A stretch of DNA of 64,000 nucleotides. Origin: Channa striata. Lineage: Eukaryota; Chordata; Actinopteri; Anabantiformes; Channidae. Positions 34,360 to 46,652 of this stretch are shown piece after piece. Both the position numbers and the translations under genes were made by a program. The notes beneath the pieces are model-generated. The model made no database searches and was not told the DNA's origin. It saw nothing but the letters and a program-made list of their open reading frames with translations. Position 1 is the stretch's first letter; every line of letters begins with the position of its first letter. The stretch is from contig CM065173.1 in the NCBI GenBank assembly GCA_033026295.1, positions 8,163,517 through 8,227,516 of the forward strand. Direction: 5' to 3'.

Positions 34360-37300
34360 ATGGTATAAGTTCAAGTAAATATCTCGATCTAATTGCTTGC
34401 TTAAATTGTACTAATGTGACGTTGTGGAATTTGTTGTAAAAAGCCGCTTAATTTCACCTGAATGCATGTTTTTTTTATTTGAAGTAGCATGGAAGCTAAA
34501 GTTAGCTAGCAAAATAGTATCAAGTTAACTAACAAAACGTAAAACATCACCTACCGTGGAGCCGGCGTCCTCATCTGTAAACTAAGCACAAATATAAAGT
34601 TGCATCCACGTGTCCAATGTTTGTCTTCCAGGCTGCAAGTTACAGGAAACCAGTTGCCTCGGCTAGCCAAAGAAAAAAGGCAGGTCCCAAAATCGAACTG
34701 ACTGAGGAGCAGAAGCAAGAAATCAAGGAGGCTTTTGATCTCTTTGACACAGATGGAAGTGGAACAATAGACGTGAAGGAGCTAAAGGTTAGTTCCTGTT
34801 TGCATGTGCTTTACAGCAAGCTGCGTGAAGTGTAACGTTACGGGATCAGTAACAGTCCGCAGCAGGCTCACATTTCTCGTGTGTTTTGTTCCACAGGTTG
34901 CCATGAGGGCTCTTGGTTTCGAACCAAAGAAAGAAGAAATCAAAAAGATGATTGCAGACATTGATAAAGAGGGCTCTGGAACAATTGACTTCAGTGACTT
35001 TCTCAGTATAATGACTGTGAAAATGGTGTGTATTATAAGAGAACCTAAAAACAATTCAGAAAGGTGTAGATTTGTGTTTTCAGTAGCATTTCAGAAACCC
35101 ATTCTCTAAAATGTTTCCCCGTCAAATACAACATTTGACATAGTACGGAAATATTGAACAGTCAAAGGTTTTGAGTTTTGTTGCAAATGAAAATAAATTA
35201 CACAACGTGCAGTTATTAACAGCAGAATAGAAAACAATAACATTACCTGTTCACTGAAGCAAAACACACAGTATTGCACCCACCAATAATGCAATGCATA
35301 TACATATTTTAAGTCACAAAGGAAAGTTTTACTAAATCCCTACTATATTAAATGTTGATTATAAATTTGAATATTTTAAATATAATATAGAAAATGTTCC
35401 TCATTGTAACTGGTCCAAAAAAATACAGTTCATAATGTAGAATTATTAACATAAATTTGCTTCCATTTAATTATAGTACATGCGTATTTCTAACACAAAG
35501 CACACTGTTTTGTTGCCATGTCAACACAATATATTATTCATGTTCACTGTTAACAGAGTGAAAAGGATTCTAAAGAAGAAATACTGAAGGCTTTTCGGCT
35601 GTTTGATGACGACTGCACAGGAAAAATCTCATTCAAAAACCTAAAGAGAGTTGCCAAAGAGCTGGGTGAAAACCTCACAGATGAAGAACTGCAGGTATTG
35701 ACGACTCAAATGAAATCCTTACTACACAAAGTTTGACAAGCTGATCAATGAAATAAAAAAACTCACTGTACACTATATATGTGAATGTTTACAATGATAA
35801 ACATTCTTACACTGATGCAGTTTTATAGTCATTAAGCTGGTGGTTAGCTAAAAATTGTTTTTTTTTGTTTTATAGTATAGTTATACTACTGTTTTATAAT
35901 TGTGCTCCACACATTTAATTGTATAATTAAATAATATCTCAGATAAAGATCAGACATCAAGTCAAATTTTCTTTGCTGCCAAGCAGCTGCATTCACTTGA
36001 GTCTGAGGGGCGTTCACACAATCTAGAGGCAGAGGCAGCAGCTTGCTTCTGCGTTCCACGTGGTGCTGCGTCTCCTGTGTCACAGCAATTGGCTGCTCCA
36101 GGCTCAAATGACTGCAGCCATTTGGCAGCAGAGAATCATACAGATGAACATGAAGTCTGATATTCTTCTGAAAAACTCCACTTGTTAAACCAGTGTAGGA
36201 GAGTACAAAGTACAATATTTCCCACAAAGGGTGAATGAAACGTATAGACATAACATACTGGAAATACTTAGCAAAATTCCACAGAAATTAATAATTAAAA
36301 ATTCAGCAAACGATCCACGGCAGATACAGACTGCTAAGGAGTGCACGCTGGTTGGTTATGTGACATGAAGTCGCAACGTCTGTACTCTGAAGCCTCAGAA
36401 ACAAACCCTAGTCATGGGTGTCCAGTAAAGGTCTGGTAGCAGGGACAGTCTCCAAACCTGTCTTTTCCAGGTAAGGACGGGGTGAAGTTCGTCACTGCAT
36501 AGAAAAATAGTACAACAACTTAGCAGTGACTTTTCTTGACATAAAATTACAAATGATTTGGGGATTTAGTTTACATGATTTCATGACAATACTGAATGGC
36601 TGTGATCATGGGCCCTCAGGGACTGTGACAAAAAAGTCCCCCAAAAGGGACGGAGCTCCTTTTGGATGGACTGGGACAAAGCCACCATGAATTGAAGTTA
36701 ACTGCCATTAGTCTGCAACCTACATTTGATTAGTCATTTGTGCCATAGACGTAAGTTACTCACCAAAAAACAGTGTCTCTAGATATTGTGAATGAAGTGA
36801 CTGCAACAGTTAATTCAAGCAGCTATGACCTTTCTATCTTTAACAAGCATCTGGGACATGTAGGTGGAATTAAGAAGACTCCGAAGAGTGTGGACAGTAT
36901 TTACAAGCATCCTCACCGAGTGGCATGTGTGGCTGACGGTGAATAGACCGTGAATTCAGGCTGCGGGCTGGATACTAACTAAACGTGATGATAGAACATG
37001 TCATTTTACCTTTAGCATATGGAAGATGATGGACTATGTGATTTATTTAAGTCATTAAAACTATCTATCACCTATCACAAAAAGGTCCTGGAAGGACTAA
37101 AAACATGATAAAAACTCATCACCACTCCACTGGGTAACATGCTTCCTAATTCAAATTCTCATAGTTGAAATTGGTTTAATGGTTGTACAGTTATTTTGGA
37201 TAATGACCAACGTTATGCCTTTAAAATTACATTGGTTACTTTGGAAGAACGTCTGTCCCGAGATACTAACTTGTGTGACACGTTGCCAGCTTGAGTCACG

Positions 37301-37472
37301 GTTCTTCTGTCGCATTTCAGTGCTGAATTCCCATATTACATCTTATTCACACTACAATACGCTGTGTTTCTAATCCTTCTAGGAAATGATTGATGAGGCA
37401 GACAGAGACGGAGATGGTGAGGTCAGCGAGCAGGAGTTCTTGCGGATAATGAAGAAGACCAATCTCTACTGA
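34360..37472 (+). CDS. cetn4: CETN4, centrin (EF-hand), 5 coding exons, 171 aa
   Basis: Coding exons: 34360-34362 (ATG only), 34632-34787, 34897-35025, 35557-35694, 37383-37472. All junctions are phase 0, and the product is 171 residues. A variable basic N-terminus (SQRKKAGPK) precedes four EF-hands. EF1 (DTDGSGTIDVKE) and EF4 (DRDGDGEVSEQE) have complete calcium ligands. EF2 and EF3 end in Asp and Asn instead of Glu at loop position 12, as commonly seen in centrins. The C-terminus MKKTNLY is the classic centrin ending, which carries the usual phosphorylatable region. Centrins act in centrioles and basal bodies. The sequence is CETN2-like, but the position next to BBS12 identifies it as CETN4. 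An in-frame ATG in intron 1 (34617) would give an alternative start, MFVFQ, if the intron were retained. Confidence 0.93.
35695..37382 (+). other. CETN4 intron 4 (1.7 kb)
   Basis: Donor GTATTG, acceptor CTTCTAG. No recognised repeat or coding signal apart from AT-rich sequence. Confidence 0.8.
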
Positions 37473-37565
37473 ATCTGAGCGTTGTTCATACGACATTTCC
37501 ACCTTTACATTTCTTTAGTTTCCAAGCAATTTGCTTTTTAGGTAGGCAAATGCTTTTTGTTTGTA

Positions 37566-37620
37566 AATAAACCTTTTAATGTACTGTATCTTTGCACAAA
37601 GTTTTCTACAATGCAATAAA
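37566..37620 (+). terminator. CETN4 polyadenylation signals
   Basis: Two canonical AATAAA hexamers at 37566-37571 and 37615-37620, about 95 and 145 bp after the stop codon. Either could end a short 3' UTR. Confidence 0.75.
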
Positions 37621-40600
37621 AAATATTTCATCGGTTGATTTGTCTGTTTTTACGTGGAATAACCTTGCAGTGTGTTGTTTTATTCAGCTGTAAACCTAAA
37701 TTGTCAGATCGCAGTTTAATGTTTTCATAAGTCTAATGTGCGTATGAGAAACACTTGAGGTTCACAATGTCTGAGCTGTTGATCCGCACAGTTGAAAATT
37801 GTAGTTAATTTCAGTACGCCGTGTTCACTGCAGTGCATCCTTGCAACAAGTCATTGATGGTCAGATGTTGGCGAGCAGACAGTGAAAGTAATATGACTAA
37901 GTCGATGTCGACTAACCAGAATTGTTACTGTAGACAGAAATGACAAGTGTGAACTTGATGAGTAACCCAGTAAAAGTCACTCTCACTTCATGCTTTGAGT
38001 TACTGAAGCAAGTCACTGTCTGCATACTGTACAATACTGTCCTACCTACATGTTCTGATCATCTTAGAGGAAAAACGCTCCTGATGATTAATTGTAATAT
38101 ACAGCGGAAGTCTGGTTTTGGCCAAAACACCATACCTTGTTAAAATAAACAGGATATTGCAGTGACGTATTTTTCCGAGCCGTCAAACAGCGTCTATTAT
38201 TTTGAGGATGCTTGCAACTGATTGTGAAAGTTATGATAACCTGTTCTAGACGGCGAAGGAACATCAGGTGGAAAATGTGAAAAGCTCGGTCTCAAGATGA
38301 GATATCCATTTTTTTTAAATATTCCACATATATAATGCACATAAAAAAAGTTTTGTGGGTTTCCAAAGTCATAAAATAAGTAGGCGCAAGGTCAAAATGT
38401 CAATTGTACTTAATATGCTTTAATAACATTTTAATAATTATCTTTTACTGTAGTGAACTATCAGCTCCCAATTTTTTTCTTGAGCTGAAACTTAAATTGA
38501 TATAGATGAGCCAAATCAAAAGGCCAGTATTTCAAAGGTTTTTGTTATGTTACCCCCTGTGACTCAAATCCATCCACCTTCTCAGGAGTTCAAAGTTTAC
38601 CACATGTCAGGTGAGAGCTGAAACACGGCAGTGAGGTTCGCTTTGAGAGGACAGACAGTTGCAAATTGGCTAGATGTCCTGTGTGCTCCAGCTTTTCGGG
38701 ACTTCGAGCATGAAACTAACATTTAATTTCAGGAGTCAATTCAAGATTCTTGTAATTACTTTTAGAGCCCTGTATGATCAGATATCTACTGAAACCAAAT
38801 GTCACCAGCAGGTCCCTGGGGTCCTCTCACATGATTAGAACTCGCCCCACAGTCAAAACTAAAGGACTGTGCTTTTGAACTTGCGGCTCCATAAATCAGG
38901 AATTCTTTCCTAGTAGATCGACGATCCATGCACCAGAGAGAAGCCCAAGGCCCATTGGTTTAGACTGACCTTAGGGTAGTGACTGTGCCCTTATTCTATT
39001 GCCTTTATACGTATTTTGTGTTTGAGTTTTAGATTTTTTTGATTTTGCAAAGTTGCTATACAAACGCATTTAAAGCCAATAAAGCTAAAGCTGAACTATC
39101 CAGTGTGAGATGTCTCTGAAGTCTTAAAAGATGTACATGAAACCCAGGACCTGTAAGAAAAAAGTACATGCATTCCTTTAGTGGCAGCATAAAGGACAGG
39201 GTGCTTCATGCAGCCGCTTTGCAAGAGTAGGTGTTGTTCTAATGATGGATGTTTGATTTCAAAAGAAAACTTTCCAATTGGAGTTGGATGTTTATGTATA
39301 ACGGCAGTTTCAGGGCCTTTAATATCGCCACAGCCCCTCAGCTGAGTGTTATTCCCCTACTGCTGTGGTTAAAGAGCACTCGCATCACACGGGCTGTTCA
39401 ATACTCCCACTGTTCTGCTGCTCTTATTCTTTTCCCATAAAATGATCAATTTCCAAAACAACTAAGCGCTGCTAAGTCTGAACGTTGCTGGTAAAAGATT
39501 ATTAACTCTTAAAGGTCAAGGATGTGTCACCATTTTGCAGGCAACCTATTTTCACAAGCCCCCTTTGAGTAAGACATGATGGAGACAATCTAATAAAGCG
39601 TCAGTGCTCCTACAAGAAGCAGAGTGACAGCATCAGTGGGTATGTTTGCTTTTTAACTTCAATCATGTTTGTAATGTAGATTTTATATATAATTTCAGCT
39701 TTAGATTCACTCCTTGTCTGGTAATCCCCCTTGAAGCTGTTACGTGTTGTATGTTAGTATAACTTATTTACTGATGTTCAGATATTGTTGTTCTTATTTT
39801 TTTTACTAGATACTTTTAGAATCTGTTTTTTGCTCTATTTTGTTCCCTTCGAGTAATTTTCGTACACCTGACTGATATCTGTGCCCCACATATTGATGCT
39901 GTTTGAACAGACCTGTTTCTCAGCCAATCACCTTAAAGCCTTAGCGTAGATCAGGTGTGCTGAGCTATGGGGAAAAAACATATTCAAGAGTCTGGATTGG
40001 TGTCTACCCTAAAGTTGATTCTATCAGTGTGTGGTACTCCAGGACAAACATGTTAGCAGAGTAGGAAAAGTTGCGTGGACGTTCTGTCCATCTTGCCTTG
40101 CATAATATCATCACAATATATTTGTCACGCTGCTGCCCTGTGTCAGACGTAGGCACCAGTGCTGTGTGATGACATGATTCTACAGACAAAATATCTGCAT
40201 ATCAAAGTTCATATTCAAGCTTTCAGAAAAACTGCAAAGCATGTAAAGCATGTTTATTACAAATGTTAGTTTTGTGATTTAGTTTTGCTGTTGCAAATTA
40301 TGTCAAAGAGACAGTTCTACTAACTAATAAAAGTGTAGTTTTAATTTATACGTCATGGTTTATTTAGTTAATTGTATTTTACAAATTTTACACCTGCAAA
40401 AAGTACAAATTGGTAAGTAAACTGTCAAATGTAGTGAAGTAAAAGCAGCACTAAATAGAAATACTGCAGTAAAGTGCAGTACATGAGCAAATGTCCCAAG
40501 TTACTTACCTCTGAAAATCAGTGAGCTAATACAGCAAAGCTGACAACTAATTTACAATACTTTGTATCTAATGTTACTTGATTATATTATTTTGTCCAAA

Positions 40601-43600
40601 AACTTGCTGATATTAAATGTTTAGCTTTTTGGTTGTGCAAATGAGTTTTTTCAGTAAATTCAGTCCAACCCTTGTGTGCACCCTGCTTTACTACATTGCA
40701 ATCAGATTTTGAGGTGTCTACCTTTCCAACCACTCAAATCAAAGCTAGAATAACAAATCGTTATCAGCTGTTTTCAGGTACTAGCGAAATTAGACCAAAT
40801 AATAATGAGAAATACAGTAACCTTTATACTCCTGTTAGATAAAGAAATGAAACTTTGGGTGTGATCACACGTTCAAAGGAGAAACTAAAAAGTCCTTTTT
40901 CTCATTGGTTTTATCACATCGCATTGACAAGTCAGTCAACATCCATCCATTCAGCAGTTTTACGTGTGATCTCGCTGTAGCTGTCGTATTCGGAAAAAAA
41001 TTATTTAAAGAAAGGAACAAAGCTAATTTTGCCAATGGCAAGCTCAGTGTTGGAATCAGAATATCATCGGCCCCGCACTTCCTTTTAGGTTTTTTTTTCC
41101 CTCGTTATAGAGCTGATTTAATACAAAATCACCTCCAAGTAACAACTGGAAACTGGCTGATACAATACGCTGAACCCTACTGTATTGCACCAGATAAAGG
41201 TACATTTCACCAGCATGGCACTGGTGGTAAATTCCCATCTTGCAGGTTTCTTCCCCCACTGTTATTCTGTTTAATATAGCCTTTATAAATTACATTATTT
41301 ACTCCTTTACTCAAAAATAATGTGAACGAGAGCTGCATTTGGTGTTAGGTAGACATAACTACTGGTAAGGCATTTGAAGTTAGTAATAATGACTGCAATA
41401 ATGACTGTGAAAAATTAATTAATGATTGTAAACAAGCTGTGTCATCCCTGTTGCGGTACTTGTGACAAGGACCAAAAGAGGCGATCCCCCACCCACACCC
41501 TCTCTGTAGTCTTCCTGTACACTTACGGTAATGTCATGCTCACTTTTCTCAATCACTGAAGATCATTTATGCTTGTGCTATCTCTATAAATCACGTACAG
41601 TAACAGTCGATTCCCCCTATTTTTTGATTTTAAACATCTTTTATGCATGTTTATTTTGAAGCTAATTGTGTTCTGCAATATTTTGTGCTTTGTGTTGCAT
41701 GCAATATTTCAAACCTGCGCCCACTTGCCCCGCAATCCGGAAATGCATACTGTTAGCTAAGAGAAGACCGCAGTATAGGAAATCATACTACTGCAAGTGG
41801 GAGTAGAAAGTAAACTACATAACTAACATGAAGTGAACACATCTGCCTGATAGTGTATTAAATACACAAGCTCAGGTTATTGTACTACTGTATGTGACAT
41901 ACGTACTTCATTGTCACCGAAGCTTTAACTGTTAGTCACATTTCTTTTTATTTTTCAGCTTTCTAATATTTAATATTACATTTTAAAAGAATCATTTAAG
42001 TCACCCACACCATATTTGGACAAATTTCACAGCAACCTTACATTTTTACACGTTTTTATTTGGAACAGTGCAAGATACATACGTAAAGAAATGCAAAACA
42101 AAAATGACATCATGACATCACAATATGACCAAGTCAAAACAAAACAAATTATGATATTGATGAGCAACAATTGTGGCTGAGGCATATACTTCACTAACTG
42201 CGGTGGCTACGTAATAGTGAAATACAGTACAGTGAAAAGGCAAACAACAACAATAAGTTGTTGTGATGGAGAAGAGTCATCTGAAATACTGTCGTTTTAT
42301 ACGTACGGTCCCGTGAAGGTGTCAGATGTAAGACAACACTGGACTGGACCTATGTTTTTCACCTTTTGTAATACAATTCAATCTTTAGTATTTCAGTCGG
42401 ACAAAAATACACCTTGGGTAATACAAACATTGAAAAAGAAGTGGTGCACAGTTGGTAGAAACAAGAAAGGAAAACAAGCACGCTGGAAAATAGTTTATCC
42501 TTTATTTATACATACACTAAAATAATGGAATAGACAGTGCAAAAAAAAAAAAAAAAGTCTTCTCTTTTCCCTCCAGTTGACAGTTCTCATGCAAAAATGA
42601 CACTGTTCTTCAGAAGTCAAACTTTAGTAAACAGGAACAAGACCACAGCAACCCCAAAAACTATAGAAGTTGAGTCAAATTTTAAAGTTGTTTATAGCTT
42701 CTGCAACTTCTAACATAACTTGCATTATAGTACAAGTGACGTAATCAGCCCACTTAGTTTTAGAAGCGTAAAAACACCTTCCGATTCATTTTTTAATCAT
42801 AAAATTTGAAGACGCACATTAAAGAAAGCAGGCTTGGCGCAGCAGTGGCTTACTTTCCCTCGTCACTTTGTCTCCTTTTTGCAGTCTCACTTCAAATTGC
42901 ACTTTTTGTGCTGCGTTTAACACTCTGGCTGACCACAAACAGCAACTCTCACTGTGTGATGTCTTCAACCCTGACTGAGAGCTTTAGTCATCAACCTGAC
43001 CAAAATGCTCCAGTAGAGCCTCGTTTCACGAAATTTAATGGAAACAGCTAGCGCTCAAAATTGCAGTTGAGACGTAGATGACGATTATATTTCTCCACGA
43101 TGAAAAGAAAAAAAAAAGTGCTTGTGAAGGGACTTTGTGACATTTGGCTGTTTGAGAGTCCAGAAATAAGATCCCATGCTGACATAAATGACTTAAGTAT
43201 TAAAACAATTGTCATCAGTGTTGAGCCATTATGGAGAATGTTTTAGTGTTATTAACTGATTTAGTGAATTGTTTAATAAGGTGAAAGCTTATTCTGTTAT
43301 AGCAACATTTCATATTGCCTCAGTTTTAACTGCTTCCACTGCCCAAGCTGCTGTCGCCTTCTACGTGTGCAGAAGGTGAAGACTAACTTTCCGCGAATTT
43401 TCATTTTGAGACTTTGTGCTCATTGTGAAAAAGCTGCTTAGTAAGACTTTATTGCAGACACACACCATCTCACCACAGGTGGGTTAGGAGGGGTTCCTTG
43501 ATGGCAACCAGATGAGGAAAATTCTTCTGAATTTTTAAATCTACCTGAGGACACATTTTCCCTTATGTAAGTGCATTACAGAAGGGACTCCTATTAGAGG

Positions 43601-46470
43601 AGGCTGAGGGTGATGCACCTCTCAGACCAGTCGAAGCCCCCACCCACCTTTTCCCTTACGCTGACAAAGAGGGAGAACAGACGAGAGGAGTTTTCTCTTT
43701 CAGTCTCACTCTCACTTCCTCCCCTCTGGTGGTAGAAGGCAGATGTAAAGATTATGTTTAGAGAAAATGTGCGTGTGTGAACACTGATGGGACAGATGCG
43801 CTGAGCTAGTTCTGTACATGTATGCACTGACTAACATATGATGCACGCTGAATTTCCGTAATGTGTAATGCATGTTGAAAAGGACCAGCCCCAGAGAAAT
43901 ATTCACTAATTTTCCATACAGGTGTGCATTTTGTCATTCTCTGTAACATTCTCTTTATTTCAGCTAAAGATTCCAAAGAGTTCAGCTATTAGTGGATGCA
44001 GAGTTGGCTGTGACTGTTTTGTGTCTCTGGAGAGAGACAAAAAACATCTATATTTTGTTTGCCAGCTGCGAGATGCAACACACATTAGAAATGGTTTTGC
44101 CTGAGGTGGATTTCTGCTACAATTTAAGAGGTGTAATGGTACAAAAAATCTCAGTCTAGTACATATTCCAGTTCTGATTGAAATTGGCATTATGAACTTT
44201 TGCAGACTTCAACAGTTAATAAATGCTTTTGACAATCATCACCTGTGAGTGCCGCACTCTGTAGTGGATAACAGTAGACTTTGTTTGTCTATAAAGTGAT
44301 ATTACTTTCTGGTTCAAATCTGGACAACACGGAATTTCATTTCAAGGTTAATCCCTTTCGATGTGTTCAAAGCCTGGGTTCCCAAGAACTAAATATCTTT
44401 GTAGACTGGCCAAGTTTTGGTTAGGTCAGAAATACAGATGTTTAGGAAAGGCTATTAAAAAGATATTTACATGTAAATATATATTTCACTTTTTTGTGTT
44501 CACGTTTTCAAGTTTACGCTCCCAGTAATAAACCCATCATCACCGAACAATGTCGGTAAGACGCACTTCTATTCATCGATCCTCTCTGGTCTGCCTAGCT
44601 TTCCCTCGCGCTGCTATGAAACAGCTTCACTCTGCACAGCCTTTCACATAGTTGTGGCTATGAAATTAGAAAAAATACCACGTTATACACGTTAGACAAG
44701 ACAAATTATAGTTCTTCTCATTTTTGAAAGAAAATCACTGCTCCGCTGCCAGTTTTGCTCAATGACTTCGTGTCGCAGGAGGTTTCAGTCGGAGCTCTTT
44801 ATGGTAAACGTAAGAGCACATATCTGACAAGTGTTAACTTTAATGAGAAGACGTTTGAACTGCATTCGCTGCGCATGTGGACCAAAGCTAAAGTACTAGA
44901 CCAACGCAGTGAAACGTGTGACCTTTACACCTCTACTACATCTCCAATACAGTCAGACTACACACAATTCCAAATATCACTGCCTTTATGTCCGACTAGA
45001 GGAGCAAAAATAAAGCCCCGACTAAAAATGGACATACCTTTTGAGTAAAGCAGGATTTACCCCACGCACAAAAAAATAACGCACAAGATAAATGACAAAA
45101 ACAAACGTTTTCTTACTGTGACTAATGTGCAACATGCACTAAATGTTTTCATCCTTTCTTGTTTGTGCTATTGTCTTTTTCATGTTGCTTCACTCGCATC
45201 AATCAAGCACTGTATAGTCAGCATTTGTGATTTTGCTGACATGCAATTTGTGTTTTTCTTTCTTTGTGGAGATGTTAAATCATTCATTTACAATTAAAAA
45301 AAGCAGTAACTTGTTTACAACTATTTTAATAATAGTAAAACACAACGTGTATTTGGGTAGCTTTTGAACTCTTGGACGCTGCCATTTTTTAAAAGGCTTA
45401 TTAAAAAATGTTACAATTAATTAATGCTGATGTACTATTGTGTGCTGACAGTTGACCTGTAGCCATATTTGGCCTAATTTTACTTTATGTGCTGTACATT
45501 TTGCCATAGTTACCAAAATCTGCTTAGTACTTTTGGTTAAAATATTTAAAGTTGTATTTGTTGAGCATTTTGAGGCTATTACTTATAGTACACTGAAGAG
45601 TTTGTGTATAGTTTCTACCACTTCTGCACACAGTGTGTGTTTGTGTTGTGTATGGGGCTGTGTCGCCGCAGACTACTCAGAGTGGCCATGCGAATCCTCT
45701 ATGACGCTAAAACCAAAAGTATTAATGTTGTGGCTGAGCAGGACTGAAACCATTGTGTATATTAACAGAATCAGTTTCAGTTAATGTGTCAACTTCTCTG
45801 GCTATTCTCTACAATCGTGTTTCGAAGGAATCGAGGGGCTCAACAATGTTTACGGGGAAAGACGTACACGTGAAAAAAGATAAGTTGAAACTTATGACCG
45901 CACCGTCATTTTCGACTGACCCGTGACCATTGTTTCAGGGCATTTCCCAAATGAAAGTTGACTCATCTTTCCTTGTGTATTCCAAATGAAAATAGAGGAG
46001 GACTGCATGTGGTTGATTAGCAATACAAGCGATGAAAAGAGCCTGCAGCCTAAAGGTCAACTGAAATGCTAGGAAGTAATATTGCTAAATATGGCCAGAA
46101 TAGCGTCGCTGCCATAGACTGGTGGACTTCCTCCTACACCAAGAAAGCATTGTATTTTTCTTCTCTTTTTGGCTCAACATTAATATTTAAATGATGTTTC
46201 CTGTTGTTGCGACCGTTTTTTTTTGTGTGTTTGTGTAGGTGGCCGTTATGCGGTGAACACATTCAGGTTGTCAATACCACACCTACGAAGACTACCTATG
46301 ACACGATATAGCTGCGGCTCCACTGATTCAAAGTGAAAATGGGAAGTGCCGTCTTCCTGCCGTTTCCTGTTGGGTGCACTCAAAAAAGTTTACGTTCACA
46401 CACTTGTATCGATAGGCCCCACGCACGCGCGTCTTGACGACACACTCGAATCACGTAGTGGTGACTGCCA
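37621..46470. other. CETN4-IL21 intergenic region, about 9 kb
   Basis: AT-rich DNA without a supportable gene. It contains a LINE remnant (38705-39085) and a poly-A run near 42541-42557. Open frames up to 124 codons show no recognisable domain and lack splice support. Confidence 0.7.
38705..39085 (+). mobile_element. Decayed non-LTR retrotransposon 3' fragment
   Basis: The stretch translates to pieces like the C-terminal end of a LINE ORF2. It starts with a FKILVI-TFRALYDQ segment near 38738, then CAFELAAP-stop-IRNSFP at 38869-38910, which resembles the CAFAVAAPRLWNSLP block. It ends in a GCTATACAAACGCATTTAAA tail and AATAAAGC. Stops and frameshifts show that it is dead. The family is not assigned. 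Confidence 0.55.
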
Positions 46471-46472
46471 GT

Positions 46473-46564
46473 GGAAAAGAAAATTTCATTACTCACAACA
46501 GTTTCTGCAGCTTTCCAACTCAGTACAAGTGGTTTTCCTGTGTCCCCAGGGATACGTATAAAAA
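46473..46564 (+). promoter_or_regulatory. IL21 core promoter: TATA box with NFAT and AP-1-like sites
   Basis: TATAAAAA at 46557-46564 lies about 96 bp upstream of the IL21 ATG. GGAAAA (NFAT core) at 46473-46478 is followed 10 bp later by TTACTCA (AP-1-like on the reverse strand) at 46489-46495, and a second TTTTCC core lies near 46533. This fits a T-cell-activated cytokine gene. Function is inferred. Confidence 0.6.
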
Positions 46565-46652
46565 AGGTAAGCAACCCAACTGTCTGCATTTCCAGTAAAT
46601 CTTTTGAAAAGCGACTTTTGGCGATCTGTTGCCTGCTACTGACACTGACAAT

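Noticed and set aside
40905..41279. 124-codon plus-strand frame
   Set aside because: No recognised motif or start context, and it lies in AT-rich spacer. Treated as a chance frame.
44755..45048. 97-codon open frame between CETN4 and IL21
   Set aside because: It starts with TTG, has no recognisable domain, no promoter or polyadenylation context and no splice partners. A frame of this length is expected by chance in 9 kb of spacer.
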